In this document: piece after piece, positions 42,398 to 51,120 of the stretch
Numbering within the stretch: the first letter of the stretch is position 1
Layout: each line of letters begins with the position of its first letter
Assembly: GCA_016703025.1 (NCBI GenBank)
Contig: JADJCV010000004.1
Coordinates: forward strand, 2,545,501-2,609,500
Length of the DNA stretch: 64,000 nt
Direction: 5' to 3'
Source: Candidatus Avedoeria danica
Lineage (GTDB): Bacteria; Chloroflexota; Anaerolineae; Epilineales; Epilineaceae
Program-made: the position numbers and the translations under genes
Notes under the pieces: generated by a model
What the model was told of the DNA's origin: nothing
What the model saw: only the letters and a program-made list of their open reading frames with translations
Databases searched by the model: none

Positions 42398-44916
42398 GCC
42401 CCGCTCACCGGATCCCGTCCCACCGCAATCATCGCCCGCCGGATCGCCGACGTCACCGTGCCGCCGGCCGACAGCTCGGCCACGAGCTCGAGCGTGGCCC
42501 GATCCGTGTGGCCGGCCGAGACCTCATCGCTCCAGCCGATGACCGCCCGCGCCCCGCGGGCCAGGAATGCCTCGCTCATCGCCACGCCGCGCAGGCTGTC
42601 GCAGCCCATCAGGACCACCACGGCGTCGTCACGGAACGAGCCGTCGAGGTGGTCGCGGATGAACGTCGCGCCGAGGCCGTTGAAGGGCCGCGGGTCCGCG
42701 CCGACGGTGCGCCGAACGGGCACGAGGGCGCCGATCTCGGCCGGCGTCAGGCGAGTCTTCGGTGGGTTCGACCCCGTCCCCGGTGACGCGGGCAGCATCG
42801 ACCACGATGGCGACGGACCCTGGACCAAGCCCGTCACGGCGAAGCGGCTCAGATCGACCGGCTCGTTCGTGAACAGCGCCACGTCGTCCGTCCAGCGGCC
42901 GCCGTCCACGATCAGCGCCGAGTGGACCCGCAGCACGAGGAGCGAAGCGCCGTCCGCCGGCAGCGACTGGAAACGGCCGACCGTCGCCTCGTCCGGCGGG
43001 ACGACCCGCAGGCCGCTGCCCGCGCCCCCGATCACCGCCGCGAGGTCGCGCTGGAACCGCGAGCCCGGCTGGATCGCGCCGAGCTGATCCACAAGAAGTA
43101 CCCGCGGCGAGGGTGACGAACGCTCATGCCGCGCCCCGGCGAACTGCGCAACGACACCTTGCAGCCGCCTGATCAGCGTCTCCCCACCCACCGCCAGCGG
43201 CACGAGCGCGCCCATGGACACCCCGCCCACCATCACGGGCGGGTCATGCGGCGGGCCGTGGCGCGCCGGCGGGTCGGTGGGGCCGAAGGGCGGTCCGGGG
43301 ACGATCGGCACGCACCGCGGTGGGCAGCGCGGTGTGCTCGTCGGCGTCGGCGTCGGGGATGGGGTCAAGGTGACCGTCGGTGTGCGTGTCGGCGTCCGCG
43401 TGGCCGTCGGCGTCCGCGTTGCGGTCGACGTCCGCGTCGTCGTGGCGGTCCGCGTAGCGGTCGACGTGCGGGACGCAGTTGGCGTGAACGTCGGCGTGGC
43501 CGTCGGCGTCAGGGTACGGGTGGCGGTCGGCGTCCGCGTCGGCGTGGCGGTCCGCGTGGCGGTCGGGGTGCGCGTGAGGGTTGGCGTCGACGTGGGCGTG
43601 ACGGTTGGCGACAAGGTGGGCGTTCGCGTCGGGGTGATGGTTGGGGTCGGCGTCCGCGTCGGTGTGCTGGACGGCGTCGGCGTCAGCGTCCGTGTCGGCG
43701 TCGACGTGGACGTGCGCGTCACCGTCGGCGACAGGGTTGGCGTGCGCGTCGGCGTCCGGGTGGCGGTCGACGTCGGCGTGCGCGTCGCGGTGGCGGTGGC
43801 CGTGGGCGTGCGCGTTGCGGTCGGGGTAAGAGTGGACGTCGGGGTCGGCGTGGGCGTCGGCGTGCGCGTTGTGGTGGCGGTGGCCGTGGCGGTGCGCGTG
43901 GGCGTCGGGGTGAGGGTGGACGTCGGCGTCCGTGTCGGAGTCGGCGTAAGGGTAGGCGTTGCGGTGTTCGTCGGCGTGTCCGTCGGGGTCGGCGACCACG
44001 ACGGGGTTGCCGAAGGGGTGAACGTCTGCGTCGGCGTGAGGGTGTTCGTCGGCGTCGGCGTTCGCGTCGGGGTGTTCGACGGCGTCGGCGTGGACGACGG
44101 GGTCAGCGACGGGGTGGGCGACGGCGTCGGGAGTTGGAGGACGATGCAGTTGCCGTCGTCGATGCGGTCGCAGTCGGGCGCCTGATCGAGGTTGTTATCG
44201 TGGAAGTCGGTCGCCCACATCACCCGAAACAGGAGCGGGCTGCCGAGCGCGCTTCGCCGGACGTACATGTCGACGTTCGTCCCGGTGATCTCGTAACCGA
44301 TGTCGAGGTTCCCCTCGGCCGCCTGCGGACCACCGACCCCGGCCGTGCCCGTGCCGAGCACGCGGCTCCACAGCGTGCTGGCCGGCGCGTTCGTCGTGTA
44401 CCCCGGCGGGCTCCCGCCGCCCCAGCGCGCCATGAAGCCGACGTTGGACAGATCGTCCATCAACGTCAGCTCGCCAAGTTGGTCGCGGCCGAGCGTCGGG
44501 TCGGGCGGCACCGTCAGGTCCTCGAGCATGAGCAGGTACTCGGCGTCGACCATGTTGCCGCCGGACGTCACGCCGTCGCCGTTCACGTCAAAGAACCACT
44601 TGTAGCGCGCCTCTCCGGTCGGGCCGGTGTTCGGCCAGCCGGCCGGAGAAACGTTCTGAAGCCGCAGGTAGAGGTATTCGGCGTCGACGGCGGCGTAGGC
44701 GCGGAAGACGTTGCGATGGTCGCCGCAACCCGGCTCGTCGGGGTCGGTGCCGATGGACGTCCAGATGACCGGCCACCCGACGAACTGCTGACGAGCGGCG
44801 CTGGACGGCTTCGCCAACCGAGCATTCGCTAAGCCGATCATGGCAGCAACCACGGAAGCGCAGGCGATGACCCCCCCGGCGAGACCGATCCTACGGTGCA
44901 CGACGCGTTCCCCCAT
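42373..44916 (-). CDS. Secreted protein: N-terminal beta domain, ~260-residue T/P repeat, C-terminal caspase/CHAT-like domain
   Basis: 847 residues; ATG 44916 (GGGGTG upstream) is chosen since earlier in-frame starts lack ribosome sites. The hydrophobic segment LAGGVIACASVVAAMIGLAN is a signal peptide or anchor. Residues ~35-250 look like a DOMON/CBM9-type sandwich (YLYLRLQNVSP; WFFDVNGDGVTSGGNMVDAE). Then come ~260 residues of (T/S)PT repeats, PRCPPRCVP, and a C-terminal domain (~600-847). This has LLVLRVHSALI and VVVLMGCDSLRG, which fit the His and Cys of caspase/CHAT-like folds, with ARAVIGWSDEVSAGHTDRAT typical of the C-terminal strand. Possible extracellular protease; activity unproven. 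Confidence 0.78.
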   Translation of the reverse strand: MGERVVHRRIGLAGGVIACASVVAAMIGLANARLAKPSSAARQQFVGWPVIWTSIGTDPDEPGCGDHRNVFRAYAAVDAEYLYLRLQNVSPAGWPNTGPTGEARYKWFFDVNGDGVTSGGNMVDAEYLLMLEDLTVPPDPTLGRDQLGELTLMDDLSNVGFMARWGGGSPPGYTTNAPASTLWSRVLGTGTAGVGGPQAAEGNLDIGYEITGTNVDMYVRRSALGSPLLFRVMWATDFHDNNLDQAPDCDRIDDGNCIVLQLPTPSPTPSLTPSSTPTPSNTPTRTPTPTNTLTPTQTFTPSATPSWSPTPTDTPTNTATPTLTPTPTRTPTSTLTPTPTRTATATATTTRTPTPTPTPTSTLTPTATRTPTATATATRTPTSTATRTPTRTPTLSPTVTRTSTSTPTRTLTPTPSSTPTRTPTPTITPTRTPTLSPTVTPTSTPTLTRTPTATRTATPTRTPTATRTLTPTATPTFTPTASRTSTATRTATTTRTSTATRTPTATRTPTRTPTVTLTPSPTPTPTSTPRCPPRCVPIVPGPPFGPTDPPARHGPPHDPPVMVGGVSMGALVPLAVGGETLIRRLQGVVAQFAGARHERSSPSPRVLLVDQLGAIQPGSRFQRDLAAVIGGAGSGLRVVPPDEATVGRFQSLPADGASLLVLRVHSALIVDGGRWTDDVALFTNEPVDLSRFAVTGLVQGPSPSWSMLPASPGTGSNPPKTRLTPAEIGALVPVRRTVGADPRPFNGLGATFIRDHLDGSFRDDAVVVLMGCDSLRGVAMSEAFLARGARAVIGWSDEVSAGHTDRATLELVAELSAGGTVTSAIRRAMIAVGRDPVSGAYLIAAER
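43340..44140 (-). repeat. Low-complexity array encoding (T/S)PT repeats
   Basis: About 800 bases built of short GTCGGCGT-type units (6- and 12-base periods) encoding TPTxTPTxT. Long irregular tandem repeats like this are prone to length change and to assembly error. They are coding, not a CRISPR array. Confidence 0.9.
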
Positions 44917-44953
44917 GTCGAGCACCCCGGGACAGCAGGGCGATCGTGTCGCC

Positions 44954-44983
44954 ATCATAACACAATAATAACCGCAAGCGCAA
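44954..44983 (-). promoter_or_regulatory. Promoter of the caspase/CHAT-like gene
   Basis: TTGCGC, 18 AT-rich bases, TATGAT on the minus strand, ~40 bases upstream of the ATG. The AT-rich spacer (TTATTATTGTGT part) stands out in this GC-rich DNA. Confidence 0.6.
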
Positions 44984-45174
44984 GGGGTCATCCAAGCCGA
45001 TTCCAACGCACGCCCGGATCGCCCGTGGCGATCGCAGGTGACCGGCCACGCGTTGGCCACGGCCACACCAATCATCACCGCCCAGTCACGCGTATCACCC
45101 CCGAATCACCCATGCGGCTTCCGACTCGCCGGACCGGCCGCACCCTACAGTGACGACACATTCGGAGGATTGCC

Positions 45175-45876
45175 ATGCGCAGGTTCGGATTCGTTGTGGT
45201 CTTGACGGCTCTCTTTGTGTCCGGTTTGGCCAGCACCGCATTTGCCCAGGGCGGCGGACGGGGCGGGCCTGGCGGCGGCGGCGGCCGCGGCCCGCGCCAG
45301 CCCGACGCCTGCGCCAGCATCGCCAAGGCCGTGCACGACGCCTGTCCGTGCAACGGCACCGACGGCAGCGGCTGGGCGGACCACGCCAGCTACGTAACGT
45401 GCGTCCAGAACGCCGCCGCGGCGGCCGTTGCTGCCGGCGGCACGCAGGCGTGCGCCGACAAGATCATCGAGCGCGCCGACAAGAGCCCCATCGGCACCGA
45501 GGGCTTCACGTGCCCGACGGCACCGAGCGGCCCCGGCGAGCGCCCCGGCCGGCCCGGCCAGCCCGGCCGCCCCGGCCATCCCGGTCGCCCGGGTGAGCCC
45601 GGCGCGCCGCGCCCGGCGGAGGCGTGCCTCGTCGTCGCCAAGGCCGTCCACGCGGCATGCCCGTGCAACGGCGTCGACGGCAACGGGTGGACGGACCACG
45701 CCGCGTACACGGAATGCGTCCGGAACGCGGCAGCGGCGGCGGTCGCGGCCGGCGGTTCGCAGGAATGCGCCGACAAGGCGATCGAGCGAGCCGACAAGAG
45801 CCCCATCGGCACGGAAGGTTCCCAGTGCCCGGCAGAGGGTGGTCGCGGTCCCCGCAAGCCAGGCGGCGGCCAGTAG
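45175..45876 (+). CDS. Small secreted protein with two Cys-rich repeats and a collagen-like linker
   Basis: 233 residues, CGGAGG before the ATG. Signal peptide FVVVLTALFVSGLASTAFAQ, a Gly-rich stretch, then two near-identical ~68-residue repeats. Each has the pattern AC..AKAVH.ACPCNG.DG.GW.DHA.Y..CV.NAAAAAVAAGG, then C.DK.IERADKSPIGTEG and a final C: six cysteines per copy. The linker PGRPGQPGRPGHPGRPGEP has a strict collagen-like G-X-Y period. I do not recognise the repeat as a named family. Probably a disulfide-bonded extracellular or envelope protein. A strong terminator follows. Confidence 0.8.
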   Translation: MRRFGFVVVLTALFVSGLASTAFAQGGGRGGPGGGGGRGPRQPDACASIAKAVHDACPCNGTDGSGWADHASYVTCVQNAAAAAVAAGGTQACADKIIERADKSPIGTEGFTCPTAPSGPGERPGRPGQPGRPGHPGRPGEPGAPRPAEACLVVAKAVHAACPCNGVDGNGWTDHAAYTECVRNAAAAAVAAGGSQECADKAIERADKSPIGTEGSQCPAEGGRGPRKPGGGQ

Positions 45877-45913
45877 GCCTCGGCGCCACGCGGCGGAACG
45901 GTTCGTCCGCAGC

Positions 45914-45946
45914 AAGCAGCCTCCGGCGTGATGCCGGAGGCTGCTT
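45914..45946 (+). terminator. Terminator of the Cys-repeat protein gene
   Basis: Perfect 14-base stem AAGCAGCCTCCGGC with a five-base loop, followed by TGTTCGTT. Confidence 0.88.
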
Positions 45947-46243
45947 GTTCGTTCAGCCTGCCGACCCCGCGCGGCCGCTTCCCCGAACCCCGAACACCCC
46001 ACCATCCCGCTCCTGACGCTTGGCCGTGCGCCAAGCGTCGCCGCGTACCGCCGAACCTGCCTCGCCTACCCTGTGCGCACAGCACGACGTTAAGCTCCGT
46101 ACCCCCGGGCCGGCCGGGCCCCGGTGCCGTGCCGAACTTGTCACCCCGTCCTCCCACCGGCCCCCGGCGCCGCACGGACGGTCGCGGACCGGGGGCGCGG
46201 CGGGCCAATCATTCGGCACGCACCATGCGTACCATCTGTGAGC
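45947..46243. other. Intergenic region upstream of the sigma factor gene
   Basis: About 300 bases with no gene. It must contain the promoter of the ECF sigma gene; no -35/-10 pair is convincing and no ECF-type motif is clear enough to name. Confidence 0.4.
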
Positions 46244-46924
46244 ATGCGCGACATGCAGCCTTCCGATCAGCCGGACATCCAGCACCTGATCACGCGCGCC
46301 AAGCAAGGCGACGAGGCGGCGCTGCGCTGGCTGTACGAGACATACAGGACGCGCATCCACCGCCTTGCCGTCACCCTGCTGGGGGATGGGGACGAGGCCG
46401 ACGACGTCGTGCAGGACGTGATGATCTACGCGCTACGGAACCTCGACCGCTACCAGAGCGAACGCGCCGCGTTCGGGACGTGGCTGCACACCGTGACGGT
46501 GAGCAGGTGCCGCGACCGCGGCCGGCGCGCCCGTCGCGCCGCCACCGGCCTCCGCGCGTGGTGGTCGAGCAATGGCGAGGAAGCGGTCGACCCGGAGGAC
46601 AGCGTGGGGCGGATCGACGCGCGCGGCGCCCTCGGGCCCGCGCTGGCCAGCCTGACGCCGCTCCAACGGGAGGCGTTGGCGCTGCGCGCGGTGTCCGATC
46701 TCAGCTTCCAGGAGATCGGCGACGCCCTCGGCATCCCGCTGCGGACGGCCCAGACGCGCGTCACCGGCGCGCTCGCGGCGCTTCGCCGCGCACTGTCAGC
46801 GCACTCTGCCCCACCCGCGGCCGCCAGCGTCGCACCCCCAGCTACCCGGCCGCCTGAGCCGTCCGCTTTCCGCGGCCACAGCGCCCGCATGCCCGAGCCC
46901 GTCCGGCCGGAAGACGCCCGATGA
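46244..46924 (+). CDS. ECF-type RNA polymerase sigma factor
   Basis: 226 residues; ATG 46244 (MRDMQPSDQPDIQHLI) is chosen as the family start although the frame is open upstream. Region 2 (~20-85: GDEAALRWLYETYRTRIHRL, DEADDVVQDVMIYALRN) and region 4 (~135-185: LASLTPLQREALALRAV, LSFQEIGDALGIPLRTAQTR) are clear. A ~40-residue Pro/Ala tail is unusual. It overlaps the anti-sigma gene by ATGA. Expected to direct transcription of its own operon and envelope genes after release from the anti-sigma. Confidence 0.93.
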   Translation: MRDMQPSDQPDIQHLITRAKQGDEAALRWLYETYRTRIHRLAVTLLGDGDEADDVVQDVMIYALRNLDRYQSERAAFGTWLHTVTVSRCRDRGRRARRAATGLRAWWSSNGEEAVDPEDSVGRIDARGALGPALASLTPLQREALALRAVSDLSFQEIGDALGIPLRTAQTRVTGALAALRRALSAHSAPPAAASVAPPATRPPEPSAFRGHSARMPEPVRPEDAR

Positions 46925-47973
46925 GCGCACCCTCTGCGGCGCACCTCACGGACGATCAGGCGCAGGACTACGTCTTCGGAGCGCTCGACAATCGCGCCCG
47001 CGCCGATGTGGCCACCCACGTGGCCCGGTGCGCCGCGTGTGCGGCGACCGTCGCCCGGTTCGACCGCGAGCAGGCGGCGCTGTTCGAGCTGATGCGAGTC
47101 GCCGCCAACGCCCGCCCGCCCGGCCGTGCCACGGAGTGGTCAGCCGTTCGTGATCGGATCGTCGCGCCGCGGAAGCGCTTCGCGTGGGCATGGGGCTGGG
47201 CGGCCGGCACGATCGGTGGGCTATCGGCACCCTTCCTCTTCGCGGTGGGCGTCGCCTCGGCCGCCGGCGTCAGCTACGCCGCGCTGCCCCCGGTCCGCCA
47301 CGCCGTCGACCGTGTGCTCGGGATCGCGGCGGCGACGCCCGCCCCGACGCTCGCGCCCACGACGGAGCCGGCGGCTGTCGGGGGCGATCCGGCCACGGCG
47401 ACGCCGACAGCCTCCCCGACGCCGACGCCGGCCGGCGACGTCGCCGCGCCGCCCGTGGACGATGCGCACCGCGACGACGAGTCCCCGTCCGACCGCGAGG
47501 TTGCCGGATCGCCGACCGCGCCGCCCGCGCTCACGCCAGTCCCGACCGCCGGGGCCTCCCCCACCTGGGCAGCAACGAGCGCCGCCGCTGACCCGGCGAT
47601 CGGCTCCGGCGGCGCGCCCGCTGCGGCGACATCCGTCCCGACGGCCCCCGCACCCAACCCGACCCCGGGCGTCCAAGTACCGCCCGACGGGCCGACGCCG
47701 CCGGTTCGGCCCACGCCCGACCGTGATGGGCGGGGCGGGCGCGGCGGACCGGGTGGCGGCCGCCTGCCGCTCCCACCGCCTCCGGGCGGTCAACCAGGGC
47801 CGGGACCCGGCCCTGGCCCGCGCCCGACCGAAGGCGGCGGCCCCCCGCCCGGTCCGACGCCGAGCGCCAACGAGACGCCGGGCCGGCGCGACCGGGGGCC
47901 GGGCCACCGCGGGCACGAACGTCCGCCCGATGGGACGCGCGGCGAACGAACGCCGGCGCCGGATCGTCCGTAG
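46921..47973 (+). CDS. Zinc-finger anti-sigma factor with a long Pro-rich outer domain
   Basis: 350 residues. The N-terminal anti-sigma domain has the ZAS zinc site H33-xxx-C37-xx-C40 (HVARCAAC). One transmembrane segment lies at ~88-122 (GGLSAPFLFAVGVASAAGVS). The remaining ~225 residues, predicted outside, are Pro/Thr/Gly-rich with no folded domain (TPTPDRDGRGGRGGPGGGR). It should hold the sigma factor at the membrane. The disordered outer tail might sense or anchor to the cell wall (inference). Confidence 0.87.
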   Translation: MSAPSAAHLTDDQAQDYVFGALDNRARADVATHVARCAACAATVARFDREQAALFELMRVAANARPPGRATEWSAVRDRIVAPRKRFAWAWGWAAGTIGGLSAPFLFAVGVASAAGVSYAALPPVRHAVDRVLGIAAATPAPTLAPTTEPAAVGGDPATATPTASPTPTPAGDVAAPPVDDAHRDDESPSDREVAGSPTAPPALTPVPTAGASPTWAATSAAADPAIGSGGAPAAATSVPTAPAPNPTPGVQVPPDGPTPPVRPTPDRDGRGGRGGPGGGRLPLPPPPGGQPGPGPGPGPRPTEGGGPPPGPTPSANETPGRRDRGPGHRGHERPPDGTRGERTPAPDRP

Positions 47974-48030
47974 CCAGCGGCGAGGGCCCGAGGACGCTGA
48001 TCGCCCCTCCGACCCACCCACCGCAACCCC

Positions 48031-49266
48031 CTACCGCACACGCCCGTCCCGCCGCGCAACCGGCAGGTAGACGACCGATGTCGCCGCCGCGTCCGGCGTC
48101 GGTGCACCCGTCGGCGGGGTCGCGATCGGAGTCGGTTCCGGCGTGGCGGGGTCATCGGTGGACGTCGGCGGCACGGGGGACGGCGGCGGCGAGGTCGTCG
48201 GCGTCGATGTCCGCGAGGGAGTCGGCGTCGAAGACGGGGCGATCGGCAGCGGCACTGTCGGATCCCCGCCCGGCTGGCGCGCCTGCCCCGAGTTCGGGTC
48301 GATCATCAGGCCCGAGGCGTCGACGGCCTCGAATGCGCTGCCCGGGATCTGGCGCAGGCGATGGAGGACGTCGTTGTCCCATCGCTCGTCGGGCACGCCG
48401 GACAGGAACCACGGGCTGCCGTTGTCGGCATTGATCATGCCGTAGCGCTTGAGGGCGCGCAGGATCACCTGCAGCTCGGGCGGGTAGGCGCGGATGTCGA
48501 AGCTGGCCTTGAGGCGCATCCGCAGCGCCATCGGCGGCAGGTTGGGGTCGGACGATCGGCTGGCGAAGTGGCGACCCGGCCAGAGGTAGAGGCGCTGCGT
48601 CTGCGGCACGGTGAAGCGGATCGCATGCCCGATTTCGCCTGATGCGACCTCGTCGTAGCGCACGAGGCCGGGCAGGATCGGCAGGCCGGCGGCATCGGCC
48701 GACGTCCACCCGTCCGGTCGGAGGGCGTGGCTGGAGAGATCGAAGATCGCCCCCGAGCCCGCCTTCCAGCTGCCGTCCGGCTGCGGATGGGCGGCGTACA
48801 ACTCGTAGAGCATGCACCGGTCGCGGTCGAGCATGAGGATGTGCCGATCGCCGTCAGCGTTCGGCCCGCCCTCGATCGGCGCGTTGCGCGGCACGGGGTA
48901 CGGCCCGGGGTCGCTCTCGTCGCCGTACTCGAACGCCACCGGCACGCGCGCCTGATCGCCCGGCACGATCACATACGGGATGCCGATCGGGCCGCCGTTC
49001 CAGAGACCGCTGCCGAAATCGGCCTTCAGTTTGGCCTCGGCCCCGATCGCGCGCACCCACGCATCCGAGCTGCGGTGCACCGGCAGCGTGTCGACGGGGG
49101 TGTTCCAGATGTTGTCGCCCGGCAGCATCGGGCAGCCGGCGATGATTGGCGGGGCGGCGACGGCCGTCGTGGGGCGCACGAGCGCCACGGCGAGGGCGAC
49201 GAGTGCCGCCAGGGCGCCGAGCGCGGCGTGCGGGCGGACCGGAACGGTGGGGCGGGCGCAGGCCAT
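48031..49266 (-). CDS. Conserved secreted protein with T/P linker and C-terminal YLP motif
   Basis: 411 residues. Signal peptide AALGALAALVALAVALV, then a ~300-residue domain with C45 and C151 (GCPMLPGDNIWNTPVD; LDRDRCMLYELYAA), LRPDGWTSADAAGLPILPGL, LRMRLKASFDI and RYGMINADNGSPWFLSG. I recognise it as a conserved bacterial secreted family but know no function. A TPSRTSTPTTSPPP-type linker leads to the C-terminal VVYLPVARRDG. It is convergent with the anti-sigma gene, 57 bases apart. Confidence 0.72.
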   Translation of the reverse strand: MACARPTVPVRPHAALGALAALVALAVALVRPTTAVAAPPIIAGCPMLPGDNIWNTPVDTLPVHRSSDAWVRAIGAEAKLKADFGSGLWNGGPIGIPYVIVPGDQARVPVAFEYGDESDPGPYPVPRNAPIEGGPNADGDRHILMLDRDRCMLYELYAAHPQPDGSWKAGSGAIFDLSSHALRPDGWTSADAAGLPILPGLVRYDEVASGEIGHAIRFTVPQTQRLYLWPGRHFASRSSDPNLPPMALRMRLKASFDIRAYPPELQVILRALKRYGMINADNGSPWFLSGVPDERWDNDVLHRLRQIPGSAFEAVDASGLMIDPNSGQARQPGGDPTVPLPIAPSSTPTPSRTSTPTTSPPPSPVPPTSTDDPATPEPTPIATPPTGAPTPDAAATSVVYLPVARRDGRVR

Positions 49267-49362
49267 CGGCGGCTCCTGTGGGGTGTGGGGGGATAATAGG
49301 AGGACGCACTTCGTTCGTCACCGATGCGCCGCTCGGCCGCGCACCACCGATCCGGATCCCCG

Positions 49363-50481
49363 ATGCCCGCCTCCAACCCCGCGTTTCTTGAAACGATCTT
49401 CCGCGCCCATGACATCGATCTGGCCCGCGGCCCGATCTTCGACCGTGCGCCCGGTCCGACGTCGCCCGACCCGGCGTTCGACCGCGCCGCCGGCATGCTG
49501 CTCGGGCTGGCGATCGGCGACGCCCTCGGCCACCCGGTGGCCGCGACGCCGCCGGCCGAACGCGCCTCCCGGTGGGGCGAGGTGCGCGACTACGTGCCGA
49601 ACGTCCACGCCGGCGGCGCCGCGCTCGGCCTGCCGTCGTCGTTGACGCAGTTGGCGTTCTGGATGCTCGAGAGCGTCGTGGCCGCCGGCCGCTTCCATCC
49701 GAAGCGCGTCGTGGATCGCTGGAGCGAGCGGCCCCTGTTCGGCGCCGGCACCACGGTCCGCGATGCGCTGCGCGAGGTGCGGGGCGGCGTGCCGTGGCAC
49801 CGCTGCGGCCGCAAGTCGGCCAGCGCCGGCCCGGCGGCGCGGATCGCCCCGCTGCTCCTGCCCCACCTCGCCGGCCAGGACGCCGACGTCTGGGCGGATG
49901 TCGCCCTGTGCACGCTGGCGACGCACAACGACTCGGCCGCGCTGGCGGGCGCACTCGGCATCACGGCCGTGCTGCACGGCTGCCTTGCGTCCGGTGGCGC
50001 CGAAGCCGGGCCGGCGCGTCCCCCGGCCGAGTGGTGGGCCGACACGTTCGTCGACGCCATCCGCGGCGTCGAAGTCGAGCCGTTCTACACGGTCGCCGTC
50101 CCAGGCGAGGCGGTGTGGACCGGCCAGCTCGGTCAGCGCGTCGGCGCCACCGTGCCCGCCGGCCTGGGCGACGGCCTCCCCGTCGCCGGCGCCGCCGCAC
50201 GCTGGGGCAGCGGCGCGTACGCGCTCGAGGCGATCCCGATCGCCCTGTTCATCCTGGCCCGCCATGCGGACGATCCCGAGACCGCCCTCGTCCGCGCCGT
50301 GAACGACGCCGCGGCGAGCGACGTCGTCGGCGCGATCGTCGGCGCGTGCGTTGGGGCGCTGCACGGTGCGGGGGCGTGGCCGGAGCGGTGGGTGGCGGGG
50401 CTGAGCGGACGGACGGCCGCGGCGGACGACGGGCGCGTGTTCGCGACCATCGATGCGGCGAGGGGGCGGTGGGGAGCGTAG
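49363..50481 (+). CDS. ADP-ribosylglycohydrolase family protein
   Basis: About 372 residues from ATG 49363; ATG 49324 in frame is possible. The N-terminal motif AAGMLLGLAIGDALGHPV is the family hallmark. A counterpart of the second metal motif is ATHNDSAALAGALG (near 195). GLPSSLTQLAFWML replaces the usual TDDTQM-type segment (T-D-D-T-x-M): Asp residues that bind Mg are not seen there, so catalysis is uncertain. Enzymes of this fold remove ADP-ribose from proteins. The gene is isolated. Confidence 0.8.
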   Translation: MPASNPAFLETIFRAHDIDLARGPIFDRAPGPTSPDPAFDRAAGMLLGLAIGDALGHPVAATPPAERASRWGEVRDYVPNVHAGGAALGLPSSLTQLAFWMLESVVAAGRFHPKRVVDRWSERPLFGAGTTVRDALREVRGGVPWHRCGRKSASAGPAARIAPLLLPHLAGQDADVWADVALCTLATHNDSAALAGALGITAVLHGCLASGGAEAGPARPPAEWWADTFVDAIRGVEVEPFYTVAVPGEAVWTGQLGQRVGATVPAGLGDGLPVAGAAARWGSGAYALEAIPIALFILARHADDPETALVRAVNDAAASDVVGAIVGACVGALHGAGAWPERWVAGLSGRTAAADDGRVFATIDAARGRWGA

Positions 50482-50720
50482 TCCCCCGCCACTGGTCATG
50501 CCTGGGGTGCCCGGCAGAGTACGGAGGCCGGAGATGCTGCCGTGGCGGGGTACTGACCGCAAGTGCCGCGAGGGCAGTTGCGTTCAGGGGCACGGCCATC
50601 CACCCCTGGTCGCCGCCGGCGCAGTCTCCTGCTGGCGCGGCAACGCACGATCTGGCAACATCCCGGCGACCGACCTGTCGCAGGTCGTGGTGGGAACGTC
50701 AATGCACAAGGAGCGTTCGA
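50482..50720. other. Gap before the GlsB-like gene
   Basis: 239 bases, no gene. A CTGTCGCAGGTCGTGG-containing stretch just before the ribosome site may hold the promoter, but no clear pair is seen. Confidence 0.3.
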
Positions 50721-50984
50721 ATGCCCGGGATGTGGATTCTCGCGTGGGTCGTCGTTGGCGCGATCGGGGGCTGGCTGGCCGGATACCTCACCACGAGGAA
50801 CATGAAGTTCGACTGGGTCGACGTCGTGCTCGGCATGGTCGGGGCGGTCGTCGGCGGCTGGCTGCTCAGCTTCGCCGGGATCGAGAGCGAGGGCCTCAGC
50901 GCCGGCTCCCTGCTGGCCGCGCTCGTCGGCGCTCTGCTGATCACGTGGCTCTACAACAAGTTCGGGAAGAAGCAGATCCAGTAG
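50721..50984 (+). CDS. GlsB/YeaQ/YmgE-family membrane protein
   Basis: 87 residues; ATG 50721 with AAGGAG seven bases upstream. Three hydrophobic helices with the glycine-rich family pattern (WVVVGAIGGWLAGYLTTRN, DVVLGMVGAVVGGWLL, LLAALVGALLITWLYNKF). The family is described as transglycosylase-associated or general-stress-induced; its molecular role is unclear. Confidence 0.9.
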   Translation: MPGMWILAWVVVGAIGGWLAGYLTTRNMKFDWVDVVLGMVGAVVGGWLLSFAGIESEGLSAGSLLAALVGALLITWLYNKFGKKQIQ

Positions 50985-51120
50985 CCTGCGCCTGGCCCGG
51001 ACCCACGCGCAGGGTTCGACGCCCGGGCCACATGCGCACCACAGCGAACACGCCAAACGGCGGCTGGCAGATGAACATGCCCGCCGCCGTTTGATCGTGG
51101 TCGCGTCGTCGCGACAGGTA

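Noticed and set aside
43340..44140. Possible CRISPR array
   Set aside because: Repeat units are 6-12 bases, irregular and in frame; there are no unique spacers of constant length.
43214..44185. Plus-strand frame of V/G-rich repeats opposite the T/P linker
   Set aside because: It is the antisense shadow of the TPT repeat; there is no ribosome site or fold.
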